NCBI GenBank assembly: GCA_021776195.1
Contig: JAJFGK010000032.1
Span: 1 to 49,359 of the forward strand
Source of the DNA: Kiloniellaceae bacterium
GTDB lineage: Bacteria > Pseudomonadota > Alphaproteobacteria > Kiloniellales > Kiloniellaceae
Reading direction: 5' to 3'
Length of the DNA stretch: 49,359 bases
Every line of letters starts with the position of its first letter. Within the stretch, counting starts at the first letter, position 1. The notes under the pieces are model-generated. The model was not told the origin of the DNA. It did not search any database and saw nothing but the letters and a program-made list of their open reading frames with translations. Positions 1 to 7,734 of the stretch are shown here, piece after piece. A program made the position numbers and the translations under genes.

Positions 1-61
1 GACCGGCAACACAAAAAAAACCCTTCTGTCATCTGACCTCTGACTTCTGTCCTCTGAATTC

Positions 62-138
<77 letters not shown>

Positions 139-147
139 AATCATATC

Positions 148-184
148 AACCGTTTAGCCCTAACCGGCTAAGCGGTTTTGTTTT
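148..184 (+). terminator. Rho-independent terminator of the tRNA
   Basis: Arms at 150-159 and 166-175 pair over ten positions with one G-T wobble, AA/TT pairs extend the base, and the loop is six bases. A T-rich run (TTTTGTTTT) follows. It lies ten bases after the tRNA and fits the end of a single-gene tRNA transcript. Confidence 0.85.
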
Positions 185-375
185 GTCCGGAAGCAGGGTG
201 GAAGCACATGGCGGCAAACCCCAGCGTACAAGAGGGTAGATGATTTGTAACTGAGGGTAATCTGCTCCCCGAGAATCGGCTCGTTTTTGGCTAGAGTATT
301 CCGCTTTGGATTTTCAGGGCTGGAGAGGAGCGGGAGGCGATGAAGGCATCGAGATTTTCAGACCCGGCTTCGGAT

Positions 376-467
376 CGTGTGTCCTGGCTTCTCGGTGCAT
401 GGAGGGCCCTTGTCGGTGCTTCGGCATCGATTGCGGACGCTCTCCTTCCGAGCAGCCAGGATACACG
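376..467. repeat. Long imperfect inverted repeat between the tRNA and urtE
   Basis: Two 20-base arms (376-395 and 448-467) are complementary at all but two or three positions, around a 52-base centre that itself contains a small GTGC-TTCG-GCAT hairpin. No believable gene covers 185-500. The element could be a structured non-coding RNA, a transcript-end structure for the urt operon arriving on the minus strand, or a small mobile-element relic. There is no clear T-run on either side, so I do not call it a terminator. Confidence 0.5.
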
Positions 468-500
468 AGCATGGGGGTACCATCTGTTAGATTTTATCCC

Positions 501-1196
501 CTAGATCGTCATGTGCTTGGCAACAATCTCGTCTGTTAATGCAGCGGTGTCGCCGCTCGCCACAACTTGCCCCTTTTCCATCATTGCGAAGGCATGCGCG
601 GTCGCGCGGGCGAACTCCAGGTTTTGTTCAACAAGGACAATGGTGAGTTTGAGTCGCTTGTTGAGCAACTGGATTGTCTCTTCGATCTGCTCGACGATGT
701 TCGGCTGGATGCCCTCGGTGGGCTCGTCAAGCAAGAGCAGGATGGGCTCGGCCGCGAGCGCGCGGGCGATAGCGAGCTGCTGTTGCTGCCCTCCGGAAAG
801 AAGTCCGCCGGGCCGGTCCAGGTTCTCCATCAAGTAGGGGAAAAGTTCTGGCACGGCATCTGGAATTCGGGGCCCGCCGTTTGGGCGGGCGAACCCACCC
901 ATGAGAATGTTCTCCCGGACCGTAAATTCGGGGATAATTTCGCGACCCTGCGGGGCGTAACCAATCCCCATGCGCGCGCGCTGATAGGTTGGTTTGTCGG
1001 CGATTTCCTCGCCGTTGATCTTGATGCTACCGGTTGACGAATCCGTTAGCCCGAGGACGGTCCTTAACAGTGTCGTCTTACCAACACCGTTTCGACCGAC
1101 GATCGCGAGGATGGTTCCCGTTTCGACCTTGAAACTGAGGTCATGCAGGATATGGCTCCCGCCATAGAAACTGTTCAGGCCATCGAACTCCAACAT
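501..1196 (-). CDS. urtE: Urea/short-chain amide ABC transporter ATP-binding protein UrtE
   Basis: A 231-residue cytoplasmic ATPase subunit that would power import together with UrtD. The Walker A motif GRNGVGKTT is at about 34-42, the ABC signature LSGGQ at 133-137 and Walker B ILLLLDEP at 152-159. The stretch QGREIIPEFTVRENI is typical of the UrtE/LivF branch of the branched-chain amino acid/urea (HAAT) family. It is the last gene of a five-gene minus-strand operon, and its ATG shares one base with the urtD stop (TGATG), so the two are probably translationally coupled. The substrate (urea or amide) cannot be read from the ATPase; it is assigned from the operon. Confidence 0.93.
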   Translation of the reverse strand: MLEFDGLNSFYGGSHILHDLSFKVETGTILAIVGRNGVGKTTLLRTVLGLTDSSTGSIKINGEEIADKPTYQRARMGIGYAPQGREIIPEFTVRENILMGGFARPNGGPRIPDAVPELFPYLMENLDRPGGLLSGGQQQQLAIARALAAEPILLLLDEPTEGIQPNIVEQIEETIQLLNKRLKLTIVLVEQNLEFARATAHAFAMMEKGQVVASGDTAALTDEIVAKHMTI

Positions 1197-1939
1197 CAGC
1201 TTATCCCTACCTTGCCCAGATAGGCGTTTTTCACAGCCTGATTGGTCTCGATCTCCTGAATCATCCCTTCAGCAAGAACCTTGCCGAGGTGCATGACGGT
1301 GATCTTCTCGGCGATCTCGCGCACGAAGGCCATGTCGTGTTCGACCACGATGAGCGTGTGCCGGCCTTTCAAATCATTGATAATGCGGGACGTCTTGAGA
1401 GTCTCCTGAACCGTCATCCCGGCCGAGGGTTCATCCAGAAGGATAATTTTCGGATTCTGAACCAGCACCATGCCGAGCTCAAGCCATTGGGTTTCGCCAT
1501 GTGAAAGATTTCCCGCCCGGTCATTTTCTCTTTCGCGAAGGCTGACGAGATCAATGACTTCTTCGATTCTCTGCGCAGAAATCCTCTTGTGCCGCGGACC
1601 CAAATTCAGAAGTACCTTGCGATCCAGAAAACCCGCCACCTCGAAATTGTCCCTGACCGTGAGATCGCGAAAGACAGTCGGGATCTGGAACTTGCGGCCA
1701 ATCCCTTCGCGGGCGATTTTGTGCTCGTGCCAGTTGGTAATGTCTTTGTCGTGAAGGAAGACCTTGCCTTCCGTCGCTTTGGTCCTACCGCTGATCAAAT
1801 CCATCAATGTGGTCTTGCCCGCCCCATTGGCGCCCATCAATACGCGCAGTTCACCTTCCGCGACGGACATGCTGAAACTGTCGACAACCTTGAAGCCGCC
1901 GAACTCGAGACCGATACCGTCAATTCTAAGAGCCTCCAT
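1196..1939 (-). CDS. urtD: Urea/short-chain amide ABC transporter ATP-binding protein UrtD
   Basis: A 247-residue ATPase subunit, partner of UrtE. Walker A GANGAGKTT lies near residues 36-44, the signature is LSHGE (145-149) followed by TQWLELGM, and Walker B IILLDEPSAGM is near 165-175. The LSHG-x-x-QWLE form of the signature is characteristic of UrtD and separates it from LivG. The gene starts eight bases after urtC and overlaps the urtE start by one base. Length is normal for the family. Confidence 0.93.
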   Translation of the reverse strand: MEALRIDGIGLEFGGFKVVDSFSMSVAEGELRVLMGANGAGKTTLMDLISGRTKATEGKVFLHDKDITNWHEHKIAREGIGRKFQIPTVFRDLTVRDNFEVAGFLDRKVLLNLGPRHKRISAQRIEEVIDLVSLRERENDRAGNLSHGETQWLELGMVLVQNPKIILLDEPSAGMTVQETLKTSRIINDLKGRHTLIVVEHDMAFVREIAEKITVMHLGKVLAEGMIQEIETNQAVKNAYLGKVGIS

Positions 1940-1947
1940 GATGCGCC

Positions 1948-3084
1948 CTATTCTCCAGCAGAAGCCTCGCGTATGGATTTGTGTCTCGCCGCTTTACCGT
2001 GATCAGGAATCCGGTCCACCAGGTCGCTCGCCAGGCCTGCCAGCCCCCTGGGAAGGAACAGCACGACCAACACGAACAACAAACCAATAATGGCCTGCCA
2101 TGCCTCGACGAACATCTCGGTTTCACTGACCGTTGCTTCGATAATATTGATCAATATGGCGCCGATGCAGGCGCCCAAGAGAGATGCCCGGCCGCCCACC
2201 GCGGCCCAAACCACCATGGTGATACTGAAGGTCAGATCCATGAAGGTCGGCGAAGCGAACTCGGCCGCGATCACGTAAAGCATTCCCGCGAAGCCGGCGA
2301 TCAGCGCCGATACGCAAAAGAAGAATACTTGATAGGACGATACGTCGAACCCAAGATACCGGGACCGGTTGGCATCATCGCGTACCGCTTGCAAGACCAG
2401 ACCGGCACGAGTGCTGACCAGCCAGCGCGTGGCGATCAGAACCAAGGCGAGCGATGTCGCCACCAGATAATAGGTCTGGACCAAGTAGGGGTCGAATTCA
2501 AACCCGCCGACCGTGAACCATCCCAGATCAGTCAGGCCATTGAAGCCGTTGGTAATGGGTTGGGCATCAATCACCAACAGGCGAACCAAAAGAACGAGCG
2601 CGAGGGTAATGATGGCGACGAACACGCCTGATATCCGCTTGCGAAATATGATGCTCCCAAGAACAAAGGCGAGAGCCACAGGCAGGACAAATCCCATGAA
2701 TATGCCAAATCCTTGTGCCTTGAACGGTATCCAGAGGAATGAAACCTTGGTAATGCAGCAAAGGTCCGTCAGAGAACCGGGCTCGGCATTCCACAACATG
2801 AAGTCCGGAACCGGCGTGTCCGAACCCTGCTGCAAGCTGGTTGGGCTGGCGAGCTTCAGCGACATGGCCAACATGTAAGCTCCCGCGCCGAAAAACAGGC
2901 CCTGACCCAAATTCAGGATGCCCGCGTAGCCCCAGCTTAACGAGATGGCGACGCCCAGCATGCCGAATACGAGGTACTTGGAGATACGATTCAGCCAGAA
3001 TTCGTCCAGGAACAGAGGCATCATCATCGTAATCGCGATGAAGACGGCGTAGGCCAGAAACTCGCATTTTCTCCTAACAGGCAT
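1948..3084 (-). CDS. urtC: Urea/short-chain amide ABC transporter permease UrtC
   Basis: A 378-residue inner-membrane permease of the LivM/UrtC type. It is strongly hydrophobic, with around ten membrane segments. The GILNLGQGLFFGAGAY block near residue 55-70 is the conserved LivM-like motif, and the insertion between the early segments (around residues 80-105, with paired Cys) matches UrtC rather than LivM. It ends in a short charged cytoplasmic tail. It forms the channel with UrtB. Three bases separate its ATG from the urtB stop, so it lies in the same transcript. Confidence 0.92.
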   Translation of the reverse strand: MPVRRKCEFLAYAVFIAITMMMPLFLDEFWLNRISKYLVFGMLGVAISLSWGYAGILNLGQGLFFGAGAYMLAMSLKLASPTSLQQGSDTPVPDFMLWNAEPGSLTDLCCITKVSFLWIPFKAQGFGIFMGFVLPVALAFVLGSIIFRKRISGVFVAIITLALVLLVRLLVIDAQPITNGFNGLTDLGWFTVGGFEFDPYLVQTYYLVATSLALVLIATRWLVSTRAGLVLQAVRDDANRSRYLGFDVSSYQVFFFCVSALIAGFAGMLYVIAAEFASPTFMDLTFSITMVVWAAVGGRASLLGACIGAILINIIEATVSETEMFVEAWQAIIGLLFVLVVLFLPRGLAGLASDLVDRIPDHGKAARHKSIREASAGE

Positions 3085-3087
3085 CCC

Positions 3088-3981
3088 CTAACGCCCTTTG
3101 AAATTAAACAGCCCCTTGGGCCGCCATGCGATGATCAGGATGACCGCGCCGAAAACGAGGGCGCGCGCAATAATATCGTTGGACAGAACCGCGATAGCGC
3201 CGTTGAGCTGGCCCAGAAACACAGCGGATACCACCGAACCCAACAAGCTTCCGACGCCACCGACCACGACGACCATGAATCCATCGACCACCATTGATGT
3301 GCCCATCCCGGGGGACACGGTTTTGAATCCGGACATCATGACGCCGGCGACGCCGGCCAGCCCGGAACCGTAGGCGAAAGTGAGCGCGTTGATCCGCTTG
3401 ACGTTAATTCCGCAGGCCGCCGCCATGTCGGGATTGCGCATGATGGCCCGCACCTGTGTGCCGAAGGAGGTGCGGTGTATCAACCACCAGGTCAGAACAA
3501 CAAGCGCGACGGTCAGAAGAATGATAAAGGAGCGATAGGGCTGAACAACGATGTCCCCAAACTCGATGGTTTCACGAAGGACATCTGGCACGTCCACTTT
3601 TTGCAGGCCGACGCCAAGGCCATCAATTTGGACGCCAAAGAACGTGAGGCCGAACTCCAACCGCACGGCCTGCTGGATAAGGATTGCCACGCCCCAGGTC
3701 GCCAAGAGAGTATCGAGCAGACGTCCGTACAGGTTCCGCATGACGAGCCGTTCGATGATGAGCCCGATTCCGGCTGCCGTCAGAAAGGCCACGGGTATGG
3801 CGTACAAAATGCTCAGGTCGAGGTAGATTCTGACCATGACAGCCGTATAGGCCCCAACCATGACGAGTTCGCCGTGCGCCATGTTTATCACACCCATGGC
3901 GCCGTATGTGATGGCGAGGCCGAGGGCAACGAGAAGAAGGATCGAACCAACGCTCAAGCCAATAAATATCGTCTCAATCAT
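3088..3981 (-). CDS. urtB: Urea/short-chain amide ABC transporter permease UrtB
   Basis: A 297-residue inner-membrane permease of the LivH/UrtB type with multiple hydrophobic segments. The motif GVINMAHGELVMVGAY near residues 30-45 is the family signature, and a second conserved block (VVVVGGVGSLLGSVV) occurs near 240. The N-terminal half of a typical cyanobacterial UrtB (a soluble extension) is absent; the short form is common in proteobacteria. It lies about 100 bases downstream of urtA, with a stable hairpin in the gap. Confidence 0.92.
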   Translation of the reverse strand: MIETIFIGLSVGSILLLVALGLAITYGAMGVINMAHGELVMVGAYTAVMVRIYLDLSILYAIPVAFLTAAGIGLIIERLVMRNLYGRLLDTLLATWGVAILIQQAVRLEFGLTFFGVQIDGLGVGLQKVDVPDVLRETIEFGDIVVQPYRSFIILLTVALVVLTWWLIHRTSFGTQVRAIMRNPDMAAACGINVKRINALTFAYGSGLAGVAGVMMSGFKTVSPGMGTSMVVDGFMVVVVGGVGSLLGSVVSAVFLGQLNGAIAVLSNDIIARALVFGAVILIIAWRPKGLFNFKGR

Positions 3982-4015
3982 CGTGAACCCGGCCCTGTCT
4001 AATCCGATTTTTTAG

Positions 4016-4050
4016 GCATTCCGGCCGGGGTGGTCTGCCCGGCCGGATGC
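4016..4050 (-). promoter_or_regulatory. GC-rich hairpin between urtA and urtB
   Basis: On the minus strand the gap between urtA and urtB forms a four-pair outer stem and a nine-pair inner stem (CCGGCCGGG with CCCGGCCGG) separated by one bulged A. It is followed by CTAAAAAA and not by a T-run. That makes it a poor terminator. Hairpins at this place usually protect the 3' end of binding-protein mRNA, so the periplasmic subunit is made in excess over the membrane parts; that role is inferred from other ABC operons. Confidence 0.65.
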
Positions 4051-4081
4051 ATTGCTTTTCGTTAGACCTAATTCCCAGTGC

Positions 4082-5350
4082 TCAGAGCTTGCTGGTGTCG
4101 AGCCCGTCTTCCTTGCAGAAAAGGTTGGACTCGGTCTCGCCGTAGGCGACGTATGGCAGCGGTCTGATCGGCGCAGGATACTCGTCAACGATGTTGCCCT
4201 GCCCCTTGGAATCCCACTGGGCGATTCGCGGTGTAAGCCAGACATGCAGGTTTTCAGGCTCGATCTTGACGTGGCCGTTAGGCGCGTCGAACTCCTGCCC
4301 CTTGACGGCCTCACGGATGGCCGCCGGGGTCGCCTCGCCGGCTTTCTCCAGGGCCTGCGCCCACAGGAAGACCTCGAAATACGAACTTTCCAACGCGTGG
4401 TGGGTCACCGCTTTGGGGTCCTTGACGAACTTGCGGTAGCGTTCGATGAACGAATGGTTCGCGTCCGTATCGATGGCCTGGAAGTAGGGGAACGAGGTGT
4501 AGCTGCCTGCGGCGTATTCAGCGCCCATGGCCGCAATCTCGATCTCGGAGGTAACCGTCGCGCAGATTGGAAGTTTGTCGTGCGTAAGGCCTTGGTTTCC
4601 AAACTCGCGGTAGAACGCGATAACCGAGTCACCGACCACGTTGGAGATAACCGCGTCGCAGCCGCTATCCTTAATCTTCTTGACCATGGCACCCCACTCG
4701 GAATGCCCCAGTTCCAGATACTCGTCGGCAACCCACTCGGCGCCTGCCTTTTCGATCAGGATTTTGCATACCTTGGCCATCTCACGCGGATAGATATAGT
4801 TCGATCCAACGATAAAGAACTTCTTCTTGTCCAGGTTCTTGACAATCCAGGGGATGTAGTTGCTGAGCTGCTGGTTGGGAACGGCGCCGGTGTAGACGAC
4901 GTTCTTCGAGCACTCAAATCCCTCATAGTATGTCGGGTAGAAGTAGAGGTTCTTGCGTTTCTCGAAGACCGGCAACACAGCTTTGCGGCTGGCCGACGTG
5001 TAGGATCCGAACACCGTGGGAACCCGGTCGCGAATGACCAGCTTGTTGGCTTTTTCGTTGTAGGTCTTGGCATCGCTGGCGCCGTCCTCGACAATCGGCA
5101 CGATCCGCTTGCCCATCACGCCGCCCTTGGCGTTGACTTCGTCGATCGCCATGAGGGTGGCGTCCGCAAGCGACTTTTCGATGATCGACAGGCCGCCGGT
5201 CAGCGAAAAGAGAACCCCGACCTCGACCTCGGAAGCCGCCTTGGCGATGTTGCTTACAAAGCCGTAAGGAGCCGAGGTGGCTGTCCAGGCTGCCGCTCCG
5301 GCGCCGAGTGCGACAGAACCCTTCAGAAAAGATCGTCTATTGGATTTCAT
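4082..5350 (-). CDS. urtA: Urea/short-chain amide ABC transporter substrate-binding protein UrtA
   Basis: A 422-residue periplasmic type-I binding protein that captures urea or short amides for UrtBCDE. It opens with a Tat signal peptide (NRRSFLKG at 4-11, then a hydrophobic stretch ending near AKAAS). I chose the second in-frame ATG because a strong ribosome site (GAGGGAGGA) lies inside the first six codons of the longer reading frame, leaving normal spacing to 5350. The mature part is clearly related to AmiC encoded at 15292 (shared GVLFS, TLMAIDE, YEGFE, NVVYTGA blocks), so the substrate may be amides as well as urea. The mRNA leader carries two tandem ANTAR-type attenuator units. Confidence 0.92.
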   Translation of the reverse strand: MKSNRRSFLKGSVALGAGAAAWTATSAPYGFVSNIAKAASEVEVGVLFSLTGGLSIIEKSLADATLMAIDEVNAKGGVMGKRIVPIVEDGASDAKTYNEKANKLVIRDRVPTVFGSYTSASRKAVLPVFEKRKNLYFYPTYYEGFECSKNVVYTGAVPNQQLSNYIPWIVKNLDKKKFFIVGSNYIYPREMAKVCKILIEKAGAEWVADEYLELGHSEWGAMVKKIKDSGCDAVISNVVGDSVIAFYREFGNQGLTHDKLPICATVTSEIEIAAMGAEYAAGSYTSFPYFQAIDTDANHSFIERYRKFVKDPKAVTHHALESSYFEVFLWAQALEKAGEATPAAIREAVKGQEFDAPNGHVKIEPENLHVWLTPRIAQWDSKGQGNIVDEYPAPIRPLPYVAYGETESNLFCKEDGLDTSKL

Positions 5351-5420
5351 GGCAACGTCCTCCCTCATTTTCGTTCTTTTGGGTTGCTACGGTTACGAAA
5401 GTTGGCAGCGCGTAAACGCC

Positions 5421-5489
5421 AAAAAGCCTCACGCTGCGTCTGCACGTGAGGCTTCCTTGCCCATACCTTTCAGTGGCGCCAGCGCCACC
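5421..5489 (-). promoter_or_regulatory. urtA leader: ANTAR-type attenuator, proximal copy
   Basis: Read on the minus strand. Hairpin 1 (5489 to 5472) is GGTGGC-GCTGGC-GCCACT: a six-base loop with G at position 4 but G instead of A at position 1. Hairpin 2 (5462 to 5449) is GGGC-AAGGAA-GCCT, with the canonical A1 and G4. Its 3' arm is also the start of a ten-pair terminator stem (AAGCCTCACG with CGTGAGGCTT, 5454 to 5424) followed by TTTTT. An antiterminator holding hairpin 2 would stop the terminator forming. The unit ends about 70 bases before the urtA start. ANTAR recognition of A1/G4 hexaloops is established; its use here is inferred. Confidence 0.8.
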
Positions 5490-5550
5490 TACTCAATTTT
5501 TTCATTTGGCTTACAAAGACGACGAGAATTGGCGGCGAAATACATTCGGG

Positions 5551-5612
5551 CCAAACACCGCGTCTGCACGTGAGGCCGCCTTGCCCGTTCTTTCAGTGGC
5601 GCCGCTGCCACC
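5551..5612 (-). promoter_or_regulatory. urtA leader: ANTAR-type attenuator, distal copy with decayed terminator
   Basis: A second copy lies 123 bases upstream of the proximal one. Hairpin 1 (5612 to 5595) is GGTGGC-AGCGGC-GCCACT with A1 and G4 in the loop. Hairpin 2 (5586 to 5573) is GGGC-AAGGCG-GCCT, also A1/G4. Both copies continue with TCACGTGCAGACGC, so they look like a tandem duplication. The 3' half of the terminator is degraded here (GCGGTGTTTGG instead of CGTGAGGCTTTTT), leaving only weak pairing. It may now serve as an extra binding site instead of an attenuator. Confidence 0.72.
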
Positions 5613-6146
5613 TAGTGTCATTCATCCCGGCTCGTGACGGGGACCAACCTGGACGAAAAATCCAGACCGTCAGTGAAAACACTAATCCAATACAACGTTT
5701 GCACCAACGATTTTCGATGCAATTTTCAGATAGACGTTCTACGCTTCATTCAAGGCCTTTTCGCGAAATTCACAGACCTGTTTTCTTGGGTAATTGCAAT
5801 CTTCACGAGCATCAATTTCGAGTTCTTCCGCCCAACCGGAGCGAATTGTACCTCAAGTTTTCAGACCTTGATATGCCACCGCTCCTCGTTCTGAAAATGC
5901 TACGAGCCGGTGTCAGACTTGTCAATATTACAAAGGGACGTTGTCTGTGGCATGAGGTGTCTCCGGACTACGTGGCACACGATATGTCTGGTTTTAGGAA
6001 TCGTTCCAAAGGGCCGAGGGAACATGCCAGGGTCACGCGGCTAGGTCGGTCGGCCTACGAGATCTTCGAGAAGCGCCGGCGCGACCGCGCGGAAATCGAT
6101 CCGACCAGTTCGATCCTTCGGCAATGCGGAATTGAGGCGGCACTGC
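5613..6146. other. Intergenic region upstream of the urt leader
   Basis: About 530 bases between the ureD terminator and the urt leader. Open frames here show no family resemblance and no good ribosome sites, so I see no gene. The urt promoter should lie here, reading to the left. No strong sigma-70 pair is visible; a weak -24/-12-like element is discussed among the rejected items. AT content is higher than in the flanking genes. Confidence 0.5.
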
Positions 6147-6169
6147 CAAAATCGGGTGTTTCGCCCGAT
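6147..6169 (-). terminator. Probable terminator of the amidase-urease operon
   Basis: On the minus strand ATCGGG pairs with CCCGAT around a seven-base loop (6169 to 6151), followed by TTT. It lies 27 bases past the ureD stop. The T-run is short, so efficiency may be modest. Confidence 0.5.
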
Positions 6170-6195
6170 GTGCATCGGATGGGTCCCAAGTGCAC

Positions 6196-7050
6196 CTATT
6201 TTCGGCGCACCTGCGGACACGTGCCGGTGATCGCTTCCCGCGCCGCGAACCAGGCGGCATGCATCGCGGTCCGCAACGAGGCTCCATCCGTGGCCAGGAT
6301 ACGAGCCCAGAGGCCGCAATCGTTCGGAAGCAAGGATGCGCCGGCATAGGTCTGCGGAAGGACCGCTAAGGCGCCGCGCACGGACTCCAAGATCGGTTCC
6401 AGGTCTTCGTTTTGCGTCAGAACCAAGAATGTGGCGAGGGCCGCATGGTGGCTTTTCCTGGCCGCGCGCCGCAGGTGCATCTCGCCGGTCAGAACAAAGC
6501 GGTCGCGCGCCAGATGCCGACCCTCCGCATCCTCGATATCGAGGCGGCTGTCCAGGCAATCAAAGATGCGCTTCGCGTTCTCCGGATCGTGGGCGAGGTA
6601 GGCTTCGGCGCAAATCACGGTTGCCCCGGCATGGCAACGGACCTTGACCGTTGAGGACAGGCGCGCGCCCGGAAAGAGGATCAGGGGATCCGGCAGGTAT
6701 TCAACCAGCGAATCATCCTGGGCATCGACTGATACCTCCAGGCGGGCCTCCCCGGTTGCCATGGAGTGCACGATGGTCAAAGCCTGCGAAGTGACCTGGG
6801 CCCGGGTTCCAGGCTCGGCGGTGATTGCAAGGGAGAGCCGTTCGTCTTCGTAAATTCCACCAGAAAGCGACTGCAGGTAGAGGGTGACCATGCCTTCGGG
6901 ATCGCCCTCAAAGCTATGTGGCCGACAGACATGGAAGGGAAAGCTCGCAAACTGCCGATTGAGAAAGGTCCGTCCATCGGGAGCGCGACCGAAACTGAAC
7001 TCGGCCCGCCCAGCCCCCGTCGTCGTATTTTCCCGATTCCGGTCCAACAT
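6196..7050 (-). CDS. ureD: Urease accessory protein UreD
   Basis: A 284-residue protein of the UreD/UreH family, which binds apo-urease with UreF and UreG and helps deliver nickel and CO2 to the active site. The conserved blocks FHVCRP, LQSLSGGIYEDERLSL, GTRAQVTSQALTIVHSM and EYLPDPLILFPGAR are all present in the usual order over the first 140 residues. It is the last gene of the operon, 33 bases after ureG. A GGAG element lies somewhat far (about 15 bases) from the ATG, so translation may partly depend on reinitiation after ureG. Confidence 0.92.
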   Translation of the reverse strand: MLDRNRENTTTGAGRAEFSFGRAPDGRTFLNRQFASFPFHVCRPHSFEGDPEGMVTLYLQSLSGGIYEDERLSLAITAEPGTRAQVTSQALTIVHSMATGEARLEVSVDAQDDSLVEYLPDPLILFPGARLSSTVKVRCHAGATVICAEAYLAHDPENAKRIFDCLDSRLDIEDAEGRHLARDRFVLTGEMHLRRAARKSHHAALATFLVLTQNEDLEPILESVRGALAVLPQTYAGASLLPNDCGLWARILATDGASLRTAMHAAWFAAREAITGTCPQVRRK

Positions 7051-7083
7051 CAGTATTCGGCCAGTCTCCGTTTAGGCCATCGT

Positions 7084-7734
7084 CTACGCCACCGGCTCCG
7101 AGTCCTCGAGCAGGACGTCGTGACAAAGGCGCTGGATCACCGCCGGGATGCCATCGCCGGTCGCGCAGTTGGTGAGGAGCACCGGCTTGCCGGCTCGGAT
7201 CTCCTCCGCCTCCCGCACCATACGCGCCAGATCCACACCCACGTAGGGCGCGAGGTCGACCTTGTTGATAATCAAAAGGTCGCACTGGGTGACGCCTGGG
7301 CCGCGTTTGCGCGGGATGTCGTCGCCACCGGCCACGTCGATCACGAACAGCCAGTAGTCGACCAGATCGAGCGAGAAGGTGGATGCCAGATTGTCGCCAC
7401 CGCTCTCGACCATAATCAAATCGAGGCCTGGGAATATGTCCTCCAAGAGATTGGCGGCTTGAATGTTCATGGACGGATCTTCGCGAATCACCGTGTGCGG
7501 ACAGGCACCGCATTCCACCGCCAGGACCCGCTCGGGCGCAATCAGGCCACCGGCCCTAAGGCGTTCGGCATCCTCGTGGGTGACCAGGTCATTGGTTACC
7601 ACTGCTACTTCGCTCCCGCGCCGGCCGAAGGCGGGAATCATGCGCTCGATCAAAGCGGTCTTGCCGGAGCCGACTGGGCCCCCCACCCCGACGCGGGCCG
7701 GTCCTGGCGACCTGCTTGGCGATACCGCGGTCAT
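7084..7734 (-). CDS. ureG: Urease accessory GTPase UreG
   Basis: A 216-residue SIMIBI-class GTPase that drives nickel insertion into urease. The P-loop [11 protein letters not shown] lies near residues 18-28. The nickel-site motif CPH follows in [13 protein letters not shown], and NKVD is the guanine-specificity motif. The start at 7734 is fixed by the ATGA overlap with the ureC stop; the frame extends further upstream but that part is out-of-frame ureC sequence. It would act with UreD, UreF and UreE. Confidence 0.95.
   Translation of the reverse strand: MTAVSPSRSPGPARVGVGGPVGSGKTALIERMIPAFGRRGSEVAVVTNDLVTHEDAERLRAGGLIAPERVLAVECGACPHTVIREDPSMNIQAANLLEDIFPGLDLIMVESGGDNLASTFSLDLVDYWLFVIDVAGGDDIPRKRGPGVTQCDLLIINKVDLAPYVGVDLARMVREAEEIRAGKPVLLTNCATGDGIPAVIQRLCHDVLLEDSEPVA

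Noticed and set aside
306..539. 77-codon open frame between the tRNA and urtE
   Set aside because: No ribosome site or family match, and it overlaps the inverted repeat and the end of urtE.
4052..5449. Long plus-strand open frame opposite urtA
   Set aside because: It is the complement of a well-recognised gene; no family resemblance and no ribosome site.
5691..5706. Weak -24/-12 (sigma-54) element upstream of the urt leader on the minus strand, TGGTGC-N5-TTGTA
   Set aside because: Spacing is right but the -12 GC is GT and the -24 is imperfect; too weak to annotate.
5570..6349. 259-codon plus-strand open frame upstream of urtA
   Set aside because: It runs through the attenuator and the end of ureD, with no recognisable domain.
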